Assembly (NCBI RefSeq): GCF_029277445.1
Contig: NZ_CP119566.1
Coordinates: 1,800,001-1,864,000, forward strand
Origin: Pararhizobium qamdonense
Lineage (GTDB): Bacteria > Pseudomonadota > Alphaproteobacteria > Rhizobiales > Rhizobiaceae
Reading direction: 5' to 3'
Length of the DNA stretch: 64,000 nt
In this document: positions 43,847-53,134 of the stretch, one piece after another
Numbering within the stretch: position 1 is the stretch's first letter
Layout of the letters: each line of letters starts with the position of its first letter
The notes under the pieces: model-generated
Seen by the model: the letters and a program-made list of their open reading frames with translations, nothing else
What the model was told of the DNA's origin: nothing
Databases searched by the model: none
Made by a program: the position numbers and the translations under genes

Positions 43847-45093
43847 CCTCCGTTGCCACCGAGGCCTGGTTTTCGGCGCCGGCGCTGACACGCGTCTTTG
43901 AACTCCTCAATGCCGATGGCGGCGAGGTCCGCGTCGTGGGGGGCGCCGTGCGCAACAGCCTGATGGGGCTTGCCGTCGCCGATATCGACATGGCGACCAC
44001 GCTTTTGCCGGATGTGGTGGTGGCACGTGCAAAAGCCGCTGGCATCAAGGCGGTGCCGACCGGCATCGAACACGGAACGGTGACGCTGGTCATTGACGGC
44101 AAGCCTTACGAAGTGACGACGCTGCGCCGGGACGTGGAAACGGATGGCCGCCATGCCGAGGTTGCATTTGGCACCGACTGGACGGTGGATGCCGAGCGGC
44201 GCGACCTGACGGTCAATGCGCTCTATGCCGATGCCAGGGGCGAGGTGATCGATCTCGTCGGCGGTCTCGCCGATATCGAAAAACGCAATATCCGCTTCAT
44301 CGGCAATGCCAGCGAGCGGGTGGCGGAAGACTATCTGCGGGTGCTGCGGTTCTTCCGGTTCTTTGCCTTTTACGGCTCGGGCCGCCCGGATGCCGATGGT
44401 CTTCGCGCCTGCGCGCAGGCCCGCTCGAAGCTGTCGACCTTGTCCGCCGAGCGCGTCTGGTCGGAATTGAAAAAGCTGCTATCGGCTGAAAATCCTGGCC
44501 GGGCCCTGCTGTGGATGCGCACCTCCGGCGTGCTGACGGAGATTCTGCCGGAAAGCGAAAAATGGGGCATCGATGCGATCCCCGGCCTGATTGCGGCCGA
44601 GCAGGCTTTCGGCTGGCAGCCCGATCCGCTGCTGAGGCTGGCATCGATCGTTCCGCCGGATACCGAACGGCTGGAGACCATGGCCAAGCGGCTGCGGCTG
44701 TCGAAGGCCGAAGCCGCTTATTATTCCGCCTGGACCAAGGCGCCGCGCCTGCCGGCCGAGATTGCCGATACGGCATTTGACAGGCTGCTTTACCGCAATG
44801 GCGAAAAGGGATTGGCGACCGCGCTGCGGCTGGCGCTGGCCTCGTCGCGGCAGAAATCCGAAAGCGATCCGTCGCTGCTACCGGAGACGGCAAGGCTGCA
44901 ACGCCTGCTGACACGGGCGGAAAAATGGCAAAAGCCGAGCTTTCCGCTGACGGGCGCGGATGTACTGGCAACCGGCGTTGCGGCCGGACCGCGTGTGGGC
45001 GAGATTTTGGCGCAGCTGGAAGACAAATGGGTGGATGGGAATTTCAACGCCGACCGGGCAACGCTGGTTGCCCGGCTTCAATCGATGATCTGA
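43843..45093 (+). CDS. cca: CCA tRNA nucleotidyltransferase
   Basis: A 416-residue class II nucleotidyltransferase that adds or repairs the CCA end of tRNAs. RVVGGAVRNSLMGLAVADID holds the signature GG and the DxD metal motif (DIDMAT). RRDVETDGRHAEV and RRDLTVNALYAD follow, typical of the PcnB/Cca family. The helical neck and body extend to the C terminus. It is the last of three overlapping genes. A poly(A) polymerase role is less likely. Confidence 0.92.
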   Translation: MTSVATEAWFSAPALTRVFELLNADGGEVRVVGGAVRNSLMGLAVADIDMATTLLPDVVVARAKAAGIKAVPTGIEHGTVTLVIDGKPYEVTTLRRDVETDGRHAEVAFGTDWTVDAERRDLTVNALYADARGEVIDLVGGLADIEKRNIRFIGNASERVAEDYLRVLRFFRFFAFYGSGRPDADGLRACAQARSKLSTLSAERVWSELKKLLSAENPGRALLWMRTSGVLTEILPESEKWGIDAIPGLIAAEQAFGWQPDPLLRLASIVPPDTERLETMAKRLRLSKAEAAYYSAWTKAPRLPAEIADTAFDRLLYRNGEKGLATALRLALASSRQKSESDPSLLPETARLQRLLTRAEKWQKPSFPLTGADVLATGVAAGPRVGEILAQLEDKWVDGNFNADRATLVARLQSMI

Positions 45094-45094
45094 T

Positions 45095-45280
45095 TTAGGC
45101 GACCTTCGCCTCATCGACGATGCGCGCCTTGATATTATCGACCATATTTTCGCGAATCAGCGTTTCTCCATGCGTCGAGCGCATATGCTCCACGGCGCGG
45201 CGAACGACTTCGGCGTCGCTGTCGGCGTGGGTGTGCCATTCGCAGCCGGGCACGAGGGTCCCGCATTCAAACAATCGCAT
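45095..45280 (-). CDS. DUF1059 small protein
   Basis: A 61-residue protein starting MRLFECGTLVPGCEWHTHAD. It matches the small DUF1059 family, with two cysteines in the first 13 residues, conserved H and D in EWHTHADSDAEVVRRAVEH, and an MRSTHGE helix. AAGGAGGAG lies 3 nt before the ATG, which fixes this start against longer frames. Function is unknown. It converges with the cca gene, the two stops being 1 bp apart. Confidence 0.85.
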   Translation of the reverse strand: MRLFECGTLVPGCEWHTHADSDAEVVRRAVEHMRSTHGETLIRENMVDNIKARIVDEAKVA

Positions 45281-45571
45281 GATGCTCCTCCTTGCGTTTG
45301 CACGTTCCCCTTGGCCTGAATTGCCCAGCGGGACGCTGCGACTATAACCGAAAATTGCACTCGATGGTTCCGCCGATAGCCGGATCGCGTTCACAATAAG
45401 GGTGGAGATGGCGACGCGATACCCGTGTTCTGAACGCGACATGGCCACGAAGCTTCCTTTTCAGGGTCACATTGTCGCCCGATCCGTCCGCAACCCTTAA
45501 GGCCGGGGTTCGCCCCTTTCGGAAAGGACGGTGCAAATCGTCTTGAGACTGACTTAAGGAAGGACACGCAT

Positions 45572-45982
45572 ATGACCATTCGCCACATGCCCGTTGCAGC
45601 GCTGACCGCTGCCGCTCTCAGCCTGATCGTCATCAGCTCGCCCGCTTTTGCACAAAGCGCTGCCGAACCCCAGGGCACCCAGCCGATGCAGGGCACGGCA
45701 CCGGCTGCCATCAGCGACCAGAAGATCGAAGCCTTCGCCGTCGCCTATCTGCAGGTGGACAAGGTGCGCCAGGACTATGCCGCCAAGATCGGCGCCGAAA
45801 AGGATGCCGTCAACAAGCAGAAGCTTCAGAACGAAGCCAACAAGCAGATGATCAATGCGGTCGAGAAGTCGCCGGACATGTCGCTTGACGAATACAAGAC
45901 CATCATCACCGCCGCACAGACCAATCCGGATGTGGCCAAGAAGGTGCAGGATAAGCTCAAGACCAGCGATACCGCCCAGTAG
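45572..45982 (+). CDS. exported DUF4168 protein
   Basis: A 136-residue secreted protein. The signal peptide MTIRHMPVAALTAAALSLIV ends near PAFAQ. The mature part (about residues 45-136) fits the DUF4168 pattern, with ISDQKIEAFAVAYLQVDKVR and MSLDEYKTIITAAQTNPDVA, a helical fold seen in periplasmic or cell-surface proteins. AAGGAAGG precedes the ATG. The 290 bp upstream hold its promoter and that of the divergent DUF1059 gene; I see no other gene there. Confidence 0.85.
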   Translation: MTIRHMPVAALTAAALSLIVISSPAFAQSAAEPQGTQPMQGTAPAAISDQKIEAFAVAYLQVDKVRQDYAAKIGAEKDAVNKQKLQNEANKQMINAVEKSPDMSLDEYKTIITAAQTNPDVAKKVQDKLKTSDTAQ

Positions 45983-46113
45983 CGGCGTCAAGAGGCCGGG
46001 GTTTGGGGCAGGGCAGGTCGGGTCCTGCTTCCAGCGGATTTCCATCAGAAAGCCCTATAGAAAATCCCGGCTTTAATGCTATGCCTTCGTCTCCCTGAGA
46101 CGTCCGCAAAGGC

Positions 46114-46671
46114 ATGCCTTCCATCATGAGCTCTTCTCTTCAGCAGGAACTGATCGATTCGATCCGCAACATCGCGGATTATCCGAAACCCGGCATCATG
46201 TTCCGCGATATCACCACGCTGCTGGGCAATCCGCGCGCCTTTCGCCGGGCCATCGACGAGCTCGTGCATCCCTTTGCCGGAACCAAGATCGACAAGGTCG
46301 CGGGCGTCGAGGCACGCGGCTTCATCATCGGTGGCGCCATGGCGCACCAGATGTCGGCCGGTTTCGTGCCGATCCGCAAGAAGGGCAAGCTGCCGCACGA
46401 TACGGTGCGCATCGCCTACAGCCTGGAATACGGCGTCGATGAGATGGAAATGCATCGCGATGCCATCAAGCCCGGTGAAAAGGTCATTCTGGTCGATGAC
46501 CTCATCGCCACCGGTGGCACAGCCGAAGGCGCGACCAAACTTTTGCAGCAGATGGGTGCCGATATCGTCGCCGCCTGCTTCATCATCGACCTGCCGGAAC
46601 TGGGCGGCCGAAAGAAGATCGAGGCGCTGGGCGTCAAGGTGCTGACGCTGATCGAATTCGACGGCCACTGA
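46114..46671 (+). CDS. apt: adenine phosphoribosyltransferase
   Basis: A salvage enzyme of 185 residues that makes AMP from adenine and PRPP. The PRPP loop is [16 protein letters not shown] (about 126-141). [16 protein letters not shown] and [16 protein letters not shown] are family signatures. A later Met at 46126 could be the start instead; neither has a strong ribosome site. It stands alone and converges on the MaoC pair. Confidence 0.92.
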   Translation: MPSIMSSSLQQELIDSIRNIADYPKPGIMFRDITTLLGNPRAFRRAIDELVHPFAGTKIDKVAGVEARGFIIGGAMAHQMSAGFVPIRKKGKLPHDTVRIAYSLEYGVDEMEMHRDAIKPGEKVILVDDLIATGGTAEGATKLLQQMGADIVAACFIIDLPELGGRKKIEALGVKVLTLIEFDGH

Positions 46672-46709
46672 TAGCGCGGGATAAGTGCTCCTGGCAGGTG
46701 CTGCTCGCA

Positions 46710-46735
46710 ATGGCTTCGGTCCTGCCCGAAGCCAT
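46710..46735. terminator. hairpin between convergent apt and MaoC genes
   Basis: ATGGCTTCGG and CCGAAGCCAT form a 10-bp perfect stem with a 6-nt loop. It sits midway between the two stops. No T tract is seen on either strand. Confidence 0.55.
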
Positions 46736-46785
46736 CACCTCCCGCCTGCATCCGGTCTACCGCCTCAAGCCCTGATCAGGACAGA

Positions 46786-47253
46786 TTAGGGAAACTCGAT
46801 GACCTTGCTTTCGAACCGGATCACCGGCTGGCCGTCCTGGTTTTCGCCCTCGCACAGGATGGTGTTGATCCGCCATCCCGGCCGCGATTCCAGATCCTTT
46901 GCCGCAACGAAGGTGACGAAATAGGTGATCGTGTCGCCGGCAAAAACCGGGCGCAGCCAGCGCATGTCGCGAAAGCCGGGCGAGGGTCCGAGTTTTGGTG
47001 CGGTGATGCCTTCGGCGGCAAGCCGCTTGGCTTCCCCCAGCCAGTAGGGCACAAAACATTTCATCCAGCCGGCGCAGGTATGCCAGCCCGAAGCGCAAAG
47101 CCCGCCGAACAGCGATTGCTTCGCAAGCTCCGCATCGAGATGAAACGGCTGCGGATCGAATTTTCCAGCGAAACGGATGATGTCTTCGGCGGTGAAGGTC
47201 ACCGTGCCGATGGTTTCCCGTGTTCCTTCAGGATGGAGTTCCGACAGTTTCAT
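46786..47253 (-). CDS. MaoC-type hot-dog dehydratase (downstream copy)
   Basis: A 155-residue hot-dog-fold protein of the MaoC family, hydrating or dehydrating acyl thioesters. FDPQPFHLDAELAKQSLFGG contains the catalytic D and H of the hydratase motif, and LCASGWHTCAGWM follows. It overlaps the upstream copy by 4 bp (ATGA). The two are only loosely alike, so they may form a heterodimer. The acyl chain substrate is unknown. Confidence 0.88.
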   Translation of the reverse strand: MKLSELHPEGTRETIGTVTFTAEDIIRFAGKFDPQPFHLDAELAKQSLFGGLCASGWHTCAGWMKCFVPYWLGEAKRLAAEGITAPKLGPSPGFRDMRWLRPVFAGDTITYFVTFVAAKDLESRPGWRINTILCEGENQDGQPVIRFESKVIEFP

Positions 47254-47705
47254 GCCGTCTCTCCCGCCTTTTGGCAGCGGATCATGTTGGCATAATCGCA
47301 GATCGCCACGGTCTCGCCGCGCTGGTTGGTGACGACGGCTCTAAACTTGACGATGCCGATTTCCGGTCGCGAGCGGGAAACCCGCGCCTCGATGACCGTG
47401 CAGCTGCCAGACAGCGTATCGCCGGCAAGCACCGCCTTCTTCCATTCCATGCTGTCGACACCGGGAGAACCTTCCGATGCCGTTTCGTGGATGTAGCTGT
47501 CGCAGAGTGCGCGCATCATCAGCGCGCTGGTGTGCCAGCCGGACGCCGCCAGCCCGCCGAGAATGCTCTCCTTGCCGCCCTCCTGCGACAGGTGCATCGG
47601 CTGCGGATCGAATTCGGACGCAAAGGCGATGACGTCATCGGCCTTGACCTCGACCGGTTTGAAGTCGAACCGTTTGCCGGCTGGAAAATCCTCGAAATGA
47701 AGCAT
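47250..47705 (-). CDS. MaoC-type hot-dog dehydratase (upstream copy)
   Basis: A 151-residue MaoC-family protein beginning MLHFEDFPAGKRFDFKPVEV. EFDPQPMHLSQEGGKESILGG has the D and H of the active site, then LAASGWHTSALMMRAL. The motif spacing matches its partner downstream. The two genes form a small operon of their own. A role in fatty acid or polyhydroxyalkanoate metabolism is possible, but no adjoining gene supports it. Confidence 0.88.
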   Translation of the reverse strand: MLHFEDFPAGKRFDFKPVEVKADDVIAFASEFDPQPMHLSQEGGKESILGGLAASGWHTSALMMRALCDSYIHETASEGSPGVDSMEWKKAVLAGDTLSGSCTVIEARVSRSRPEIGIVKFRAVVTNQRGETVAICDYANMIRCQKAGETA

Positions 47706-47790
47706 GGTATAATGCCCTCCAACAGGCCCTTTCTAGCATCCGGGCCTGTTCTGGGAAATGGAAACGTCGATGTTTTGACGTGCGATCAGA

Positions 47791-49239
47791 TCACGGCTGG
47801 AAGGGCAGGTCCTGGCCGTTGATCTTCACTTTCTTGTTTTCGTCGACGACGATATTCCACATGTCGCGGCCATCCTGTGCCTGTTTGGCAAAGCCCTTGA
47901 CCATCAGCAGCATGAATGCGGCCTGGCCGAATTCCGGCACGGTGGCGGCATTGTCCTGCAAATATGAAATCGTCTTGCCGAAATCTTTGGCATAGAGCGT
48001 CAGGTCGGTGGTCTGGCGGCCCTGCTGGTCGGGATAGACGGTGGTGGTGCCCGACAGGCTGAAGTCGTAGACGGCGGAGCGGGCCGAGACCTCGTCATAT
48101 TTGATCGTCATTGCGCCGCCGGGCAGGAAGATGCGGCCGGCTTCTGCCGACTGTTCGTCGGTCAGCGGCTTTTCGGCGTCGAAATTGGCACGGTCGATCA
48201 GATAAGTGATGCCGCTTGCCAGGTTGAGCTTTTCCAGCGAGATGCGGGTGGTCACGGTGTCCGGCAGCGCCGAGCTGAAGGCCAGCGGAACCAGGCCCGG
48301 CGGCAGCGACGGCTTGTCGATGGTGACGCCGAAGCCGACCTTCGCGTCGTCCTTGAGGCCGTTGGTGTCGATCGTGTAGCGCAGGGCTTCGGCGCCATAG
48401 GTGCCGGTCGGAGTGGCAACCTTCAGGTTGGCGACCTCGATCGATTCCAAAAGGTTCTCGAACATCGGCAGATTGGCGCGGACCAGAGACTTGAGACGCA
48501 CCTGCTCGGTCGGCAGCAGCTTGTCCTTCTTCACATTGTCGAGGATGAAGAAGACGAGATCCTGCACCGGGCGATAGCTAAGACCGTTGAACGCGACATC
48601 CGCCGTCACGGTGTCGGCGGTTATATCGACCTTCATCTTGGCGGGATCGATGATCGTTTCGGTAAAGCCGTTCATCGCCATGTTGGAGCGGATGTCGATC
48701 GTGTCAGGCGTTGCCCGCGTCGCATTCATCGTCGATGTCATCGACCCGAACCGCGCTTCGACCGATTGCTGCGGTGTCTTCGACGTCATGAACAGGCCGT
48801 TTGCCGACATGTCTGCGGATTTGAAATAGAGCAGATCGGGATCGACAATGCCTTCGGCACGCATCGCATCGATCTTGTAGGTGAAATCGGCCTTTTCGGC
48901 TCCTGCGGTGAACTGCCCCTTCACATCGAGATCGGCGGACTGGGAAAAGTGCCAGAGACCGTCTTCCATCGGCCGGATCAGCGACAGGAAGGGTTTAAGG
49001 CCTGAAATGCTGAAGTTTTTTGGATCGACATCCTTGAGAAGAACTGTCGGGTCGAACGTCACCTCATAGTCGGCGGTGCCAGGGCGGACCTTGATCAGGC
49101 CGGACTTTGCCAGGTTTTCCGGCAGGTAGGAGGTGAATTTCTGCTCGAGTTCCTGCGCGCCCTGATGGCTGATATCCGCAGCCTGCGCCGATTGGGTGAC
49201 GAGGGCGGTCGAAAGCAGAAGGGCAGGGATCAGGCGCAT
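47791..49239 (-). CDS. exported protein of unknown function
   Basis: A 482-residue protein that I cannot name. It starts with the signal peptide MRLIPALLLSTALVTQSAQA, followed by a long beta-rich part with repeated short strands (for example FTYKIDAMRAEGIVDPDLLY and SVEARFGSMTSTMNATRATP). No cysteines, membrane helices or catalytic motifs are evident beyond the leader. The composition resembles AsmA- or YdgA/DUF945-like periplasmic proteins, but this is only an impression. GAGGAGT lies 6 nt before the chosen ATG; the frame is open 100 codons further upstream, which I consider untranslated. Confidence 0.75.
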   Translation of the reverse strand: MRLIPALLLSTALVTQSAQAADISHQGAQELEQKFTSYLPENLAKSGLIKVRPGTADYEVTFDPTVLLKDVDPKNFSISGLKPFLSLIRPMEDGLWHFSQSADLDVKGQFTAGAEKADFTYKIDAMRAEGIVDPDLLYFKSADMSANGLFMTSKTPQQSVEARFGSMTSTMNATRATPDTIDIRSNMAMNGFTETIIDPAKMKVDITADTVTADVAFNGLSYRPVQDLVFFILDNVKKDKLLPTEQVRLKSLVRANLPMFENLLESIEVANLKVATPTGTYGAEALRYTIDTNGLKDDAKVGFGVTIDKPSLPPGLVPLAFSSALPDTVTTRISLEKLNLASGITYLIDRANFDAEKPLTDEQSAEAGRIFLPGGAMTIKYDEVSARSAVYDFSLSGTTTVYPDQQGRQTTDLTLYAKDFGKTISYLQDNAATVPEFGQAAFMLLMVKGFAKQAQDGRDMWNIVVDENKKVKINGQDLPFQP

Positions 49240-49327
49240 CGAAGACTCCTCAAGTGATTGCGAGGCAAACATATAGCCGATCGGCCGAAGGGCAAGCACC
49301 GTGGCGGCCGCAAATCGCCACAAACGC

Positions 49328-49360
49328 AAACGCCGCCCGTCACAGTGAACGAACGGCGTT
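49328..49360 (-). terminator. candidate terminator after ychF
   Basis: AACGCCG and CGGCGTT flank an inner CCCGT/ACG region. On the minus strand the stem is followed by TGCGTTTG, a weak T tract. It lies 58 bp past the ychF stop. Confidence 0.4.
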
Positions 49361-49417
49361 GCCCGGTCTTTTATTCGGTGTGCTCTGTCAAATCTTTCAG
49401 ACAGCCCAGCGACGTCC

Positions 49418-50521
49418 TTAGGTGTTGAAGCGGAAATGGATGACGTCGCCGTCCTGGACGACATATTCCTTGCCTTCGTCGCGCGCCTTGCCGGCTTCCT
49501 TGGCGCCGGTTTCGCCGTTGAAGGCGATGTAATCCTCATAGGCGATGGTGAAGGCGCGGATGAAGCCGCGTTCGAAATCCGTATGGATGACGCCGGCGGC
49601 GGCCGGTGCCTTGGTGCCGCGCGGAATGGTCCAGGCGCGTGTTTCCTTGGGGCCCACGGTGAAATAGGTGATGAGATCGAGCAGCTTGTAGCCGGCGCGG
49701 ATCAGCTGGTCGAGGCCGGCTTCGTGCAGGCCGAGCGCCTCCAGGAATTCCTTGGCTTCCTCTTCCGGCAGCTGGGCGACTTCGGATTCGATCGCCGCCG
49801 AGATCACGACGGTTTCGGCGCCTTGCGCCTTGGCCATGTCTTCAACGGCCTTGGTATGGGCATTGCCGGACACGGCATCGGCTTCGGCGACGTTGCAGAC
49901 ATAGAGAACCGGATGAGCGGTGAGCAGATTGAGGCCCTGCAGCACCAGCTTTTCCTCCGCATCCAGCGTCGGCAGCAGAGTGCGCACCGGCTTGCCATCC
50001 TGGAGCAGCTTCAGGGCCGCGTCCATCACCGGCAGCAGGGCGACGGATTCCTTGTCCTTCGAGGCTGCGCGCTTGCGCGTCTGTTCGGTGCGGCGCTCCA
50101 GGCTTTCAAGGTCGGCGAGCATCAGCTCGGTCTCGATCGTTTCGGCATCGCCGACCGGGTTGATGCGGCCTTCGACATGGGTGATGTCGTCGTCTTCGAA
50201 GCAGCGCAGCACATGCACGGTCGCATCGACTTCGCGGATATTGGCCAGGAACTTGTTGCCGAGGCCTTCACCCTTCGATGCGCCACGCACGAGGCCGGCA
50301 ATATCGACGAAGGAGATGCGGGTCGGGATCAGTTCCTTGGACTTGGCGATATCGGCCAGCTTGCGCATGCGCGGATCGGGTACGGCGACTTCGCCCGTGT
50401 TCGGCTCGATGGTGCAGAACGGATAGTTCGCGGCCTGCGCCTGCGCCGTCTTGGTCAGCGCGTTGAAGAGAGTGGACTTGCCGACATTCGGCAGTCCGAC
50501 GATACCGCATTTGAAACCCAT
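49418..50521 (-). CDS. ychF: redox-regulated ATPase/GTPase YchF
   Basis: A 367-residue Obg-related P-loop protein, ATP-preferring and ribosome associated. G1 is GLPNVGKS (about residues 8-15), G3 is DIAGLVRG, and the G4 position reads VCNVAEAD, which lacks the NKxD of GTPases, as in YchF. The coiled-coil part follows, then the C-terminal TGS domain (ending [14 protein letters not shown]). [12 protein letters not shown] is the usual N terminus, so I ignore 22 codons upstream. It belongs to the ychF, pth, rplY and prs neighbourhood. Confidence 0.94.
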   Translation of the reverse strand: MGFKCGIVGLPNVGKSTLFNALTKTAQAQAANYPFCTIEPNTGEVAVPDPRMRKLADIAKSKELIPTRISFVDIAGLVRGASKGEGLGNKFLANIREVDATVHVLRCFEDDDITHVEGRINPVGDAETIETELMLADLESLERRTEQTRKRAASKDKESVALLPVMDAALKLLQDGKPVRTLLPTLDAEEKLVLQGLNLLTAHPVLYVCNVAEADAVSGNAHTKAVEDMAKAQGAETVVISAAIESEVAQLPEEEAKEFLEALGLHEAGLDQLIRAGYKLLDLITYFTVGPKETRAWTIPRGTKAPAAAGVIHTDFERGFIRAFTIAYEDYIAFNGETGAKEAGKARDEGKEYVVQDGDVIHFRFNT

Positions 50522-50710
50522 GGTCTTGAAACCTGTCCGATCGAATTCTGTTGCAGTGCCTTTTGCGGAAACTTCGGCCAAGGTCAAGCCTCAGTCCGGT
50601 TTTGCAGGCTTTATAGGGGAGATCGCGGCGCAGCGCATCTTGTTTGAGGGCGGCTTGCGATGCACAATGGGTCTTTCCTCCACTCCTGTGATCGAACGGG
50701 CGGATTTCCG

Positions 50711-51022
50711 ATGGCGGACAACGATACCAGTCTCAAACCCAAAACCGTGACCAAGCCGAAGCTCGAAAGGCCGAAGCTCTACAAGGTCATTCTGATCAAC
50801 GACGACTATACGCCGCGCGAATTCGTCATCATGGTTTTGAAGGCGGTGTTCCATATGAGCGAGGAGACCGGCTACCGGATGATGTTGACGGCCCACAAGA
50901 TGGGCGTCTGCGTCATCGTCGTTTGTGCCCGGGATATTGCCGAGAGCAAGGCCAAGGAAGCCACCGATCTCGGCAAGGAGGCGGGCTTTCCGCTGATGTT
51001 CACCACGGAGCCTGAAGAATAG
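50711..51022 (+). CDS. clpS: ClpS-family adaptor (ClpS2-like)
   Basis: A 103-residue adaptor that delivers N-end-rule substrates to ClpA. After a flexible N tail the core begins YKVILINDDYTPREFVIMVL, with the N-D-D binding acidic residues and the MVLKAVFHM helix. The region TAHKMGVCVIVVCARDIAES differs from the E. coli ClpS and resembles the second ClpS (ClpS2) of rhizobia. No clpA is next to it, unlike ClpS1. It is divergent from ychF. Confidence 0.88.
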   Translation: MADNDTSLKPKTVTKPKLERPKLYKVILINDDYTPREFVIMVLKAVFHMSEETGYRMMLTAHKMGVCVIVVCARDIAESKAKEATDLGKEAGFPLMFTTEPEE

Positions 51023-51032
51023 GGGGGCGGCC

Positions 51033-51063
51033 TTAGAGCCTCATTTATCGTACGAGGCTCTAA
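51033..51063. terminator. hairpin between convergent clpS and acetyltransferase
   Basis: TTAGAGCCTC and GAGGCTCTAA form a perfect 10-bp stem with an 11-nt loop. It begins 11 bp after the clpS stop and overlaps the acetyltransferase stop codon. Confidence 0.65.
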
Positions 51064-51521
51064 AGACCGGCTGGCCGTCTGATCTGAAAGCCGGTCTTGT
51101 CCTGCAAGAACCCGCATCCCCTGTAGAATGCCAGCGTCGCTGCGTCCTTCGAGCCGGACAGCAGCATGACCTTGTAACAGCCCTGTTGCCAGGCCGATGC
51201 GCACGCGTGACGGATGAGCGCCCCCGCATGGCCGCGCTTGCGGTAATCCGCGTGGGTGACGACATTTTCGATCAGCGCATAGGGCGCGCCGCCACGCGTC
51301 AGGTTCGGGATCACCACCAGCGTCACGGATGAGGTCAGGACGCCGTCCAGGAGGCCGATCAGCATGGTCATGCCGGGCTGGGCTGTGATTGCGGCAAAAC
51401 GCTCGATGGCGATATCGGGCGCAATCTCCGGGTCATCCGCATTGAGATGGCGGTAGAGCGCCAGCAATGCCTGCAGATCGGCCGGTGCTGCCGGGCGGAT
51501 GTCGAGGGCGCCTGCTTGCAT
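51060..51521 (-). CDS. GNAT-family N-acetyltransferase
   Basis: A 153-residue GNAT protein. The acetyl-CoA binding strand and loop read NVVTHADYRKRGHAGALIRH, matching R/Q-x-x-G-x-A. KVMLLSGSKDAATLAFYRGC and GFLQDKTGFQI complete the fold. The initial frame MQAGALDIRPA starts 4 bp after the pth stop, so it is in an operon with pth. Its substrate is unknown. Confidence 0.88.
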   Translation of the reverse strand: MQAGALDIRPAAPADLQALLALYRHLNADDPEIAPDIAIERFAAITAQPGMTMLIGLLDGVLTSSVTLVVIPNLTRGGAPYALIENVVTHADYRKRGHAGALIRHACASAWQQGCYKVMLLSGSKDAATLAFYRGCGFLQDKTGFQIRRPAGL

Positions 51522-51525
51522 CTGT

Positions 51526-52254
51526 CTACTCGTCCTTGTTGCCGAACAGCTTCTTCAGCATGTCGGCCATCGGGCCGGTCGCCGGCAGGATTTTCGGCTG
51601 GGCGTTGTTGCGGGCCTGGCGGATATGGGAGTTTCCCGCTGGTTTGGTGGAGGCCGGTTTCGCTGCTGCCGGTTCAGGGTCCGGCTTGCCGCCGGTGGCA
51701 AGCGTCAGCTTGTTCAAAAACTGCGAATCCTCCGCTTTCACCAGCATCTCCGCATTGTCGGCAAGCGCCTCCAGCAGCGGCTCCAGCCAAACCCTGTCGG
51801 CCTTGGAAAAGTCGCCGAGCACATGATTGTGAACCCTTTCCTTGGATCCCGGATGGCCGATGCCGAGGCGCAGGCGGCGGTATTCGCGGCCGCAATGGGC
51901 ATCCAGCGACTTGATGCCGTTATGGCCGCCATGGCCGCCGCCGGTCTTGATCCGCGCCTTGCCCTCGATCAGATCGAGTTCGTCGTAGATCGCCAGAACA
52001 TGCTTCGGCTCCAGCTTGAAAAAGCGCATGGCTTCGCCGACGGCCTCGCCCGACAGGTTCATGAAGGTCTGCGGCTTCATCAGCAGCACGCGTTCACCGC
52101 CGATCTCGCCCTCCGAGATCAGTGCCTTGAATTTCTTCGACCAGGGCGAGAAATTGTGGCGCCGCTGGATCGCATCGACGGCCATGAAGCCGATATTGTG
52201 GCGGTTGCCGGCATAGTCGGCGCCGGGATTACCAAGACCTGCGAAAATCAGCAT
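51526..52254 (-). CDS. pth: peptidyl-tRNA hydrolase
   Basis: A 242-residue Pth that frees tRNA from stalled peptidyl-t[23 protein letters not shown] carries the catalytic histidine and asparagine. [16 protein letters not shown] and YDELDL (catalytic D) follow. The protein extends about 50 residues beyond the E. coli type with an alanine/proline-rich tail ([16 protein letters not shown]), common in rhizobia. Start [11 protein letters not shown] is preferred over one 2 codons upstream; both are plausible. It lies upstream of the acetyltransferase gene in the same direction. Confidence 0.93.
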   Translation of the reverse strand: MLIFAGLGNPGADYAGNRHNIGFMAVDAIQRRHNFSPWSKKFKALISEGEIGGERVLLMKPQTFMNLSGEAVGEAMRFFKLEPKHVLAIYDELDLIEGKARIKTGGGHGGHNGIKSLDAHCGREYRRLRLGIGHPGSKERVHNHVLGDFSKADRVWLEPLLEALADNAEMLVKAEDSQFLNKLTLATGGKPDPEPAAAKPASTKPAGNSHIRQARNNAQPKILPATGPMADMLKKLFGNKDE

Positions 52255-52371
52255 GGACATATCTCTACAGTCGGACAGACCCGTCTTGCACCGCGTTGTC
52301 ACGCGGATGTCAACCGTCTGGCTGAGGCATGCGCTGTTTTATGGGCGGGTTTCGCCCGTCGCCTTCTGATA

Positions 52372-53112
52372 TCAGCGGTGCGAGCGAATTCCGTATTTGG
52401 CGAAGATCCGGTCCTGGGTGCCGTCGGCAATGAGCTTTTCCAGCTGCGTCTGCATGCCGTTTACCACGGTATCCGGCAGGGCAAGGTTGCAGGCAAAGCC
52501 GTAGAGCTTGCCCTCAAGCAGGAGGGCGGGTTCGACCGCCTTGCCCTCGTCGCGCATCGCCTCGAAGGTCTTTTCGGAGGTCACCATCAGATCGATACGG
52601 TCTGCGAGCAGCTTCCTGAGCGTCGTTTCGATATCGGTCGCCAGGTCGATCTTCGGAAAGGCATGGTTCTCGAGAAAAGTGCTGGAGAAATCGCCGCGCT
52701 GCGTTCCGATGGTGAAGCGCTTGGCCTCTTCGATACCGGCGGGATTGATGCCCGAGCCGATCTTGCGCAGCATGACCATGCGATCGACCAGCAGCGGCTC
52801 CACCCATTTGAAGCGCTTGTGCCGCTCCTCGTCATGCCCCGTCGTGAAGACGCAGGTCCAGGGCTGGCTTTCAGCCAGTGACAGCGCCCGCGCCCAGGGG
52901 AGGATGTCCAGCGCGTAGGGCGTGCCGAGCGCCTTCATGATCAGTTCGGCCTGCTCGACGGCGGCGCCGGTGATCACGCCGTCCCTGGTGAAATTATAGG
53001 GCGGGTATTCCTCGGTCAGCAAGGTCAGCACTTGTGCATTCGCCGCGCCGGCTGTGCAAGACAGAGCCGTGCCCGATAGAAGGAGAGCGAGTGCGAACGC
53101 GATGTGTTTCAT
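52372..53112 (-). CDS. orphan periplasmic solute-binding protein (SBP_bac_3)
   Basis: A 246-residue secreted binding protein. The signal peptide MKHIAFALALLLSGTALSCT is followed by an ANAQ-type cleavage site. The mature part contains LLTEEYPPYNF, the typical ligand-binding strand of family 3 amino-acid binders, and ADRIDLMVTSEKTFEAMRDE. No permease or ATPase genes adjoin it. It starts 22 bp after the c-di-GMP protein gene on the same strand, so it may report a ligand to that membrane protein. Confidence 0.85.
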   Translation of the reverse strand: MKHIAFALALLLSGTALSCTAGAANAQVLTLLTEEYPPYNFTRDGVITGAAVEQAELIMKALGTPYALDILPWARALSLAESQPWTCVFTTGHDEERHKRFKWVEPLLVDRMVMLRKIGSGINPAGIEEAKRFTIGTQRGDFSSTFLENHAFPKIDLATDIETTLRKLLADRIDLMVTSEKTFEAMRDEGKAVEPALLLEGKLYGFACNLALPDTVVNGMQTQLEKLIADGTQDRIFAKYGIRSHR

Positions 53113-53134
53113 GTCCGTTCTCCCGTCATGATCG

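Noticed and set aside
46671..46772. A short frame ending MASVLPEAITSRLHPVYRLKP after apt.
   Set aside because: Composition is gene-like but it spans a hairpin and has no ribosome site or recognisable family; possibly a remnant, not enough to call.
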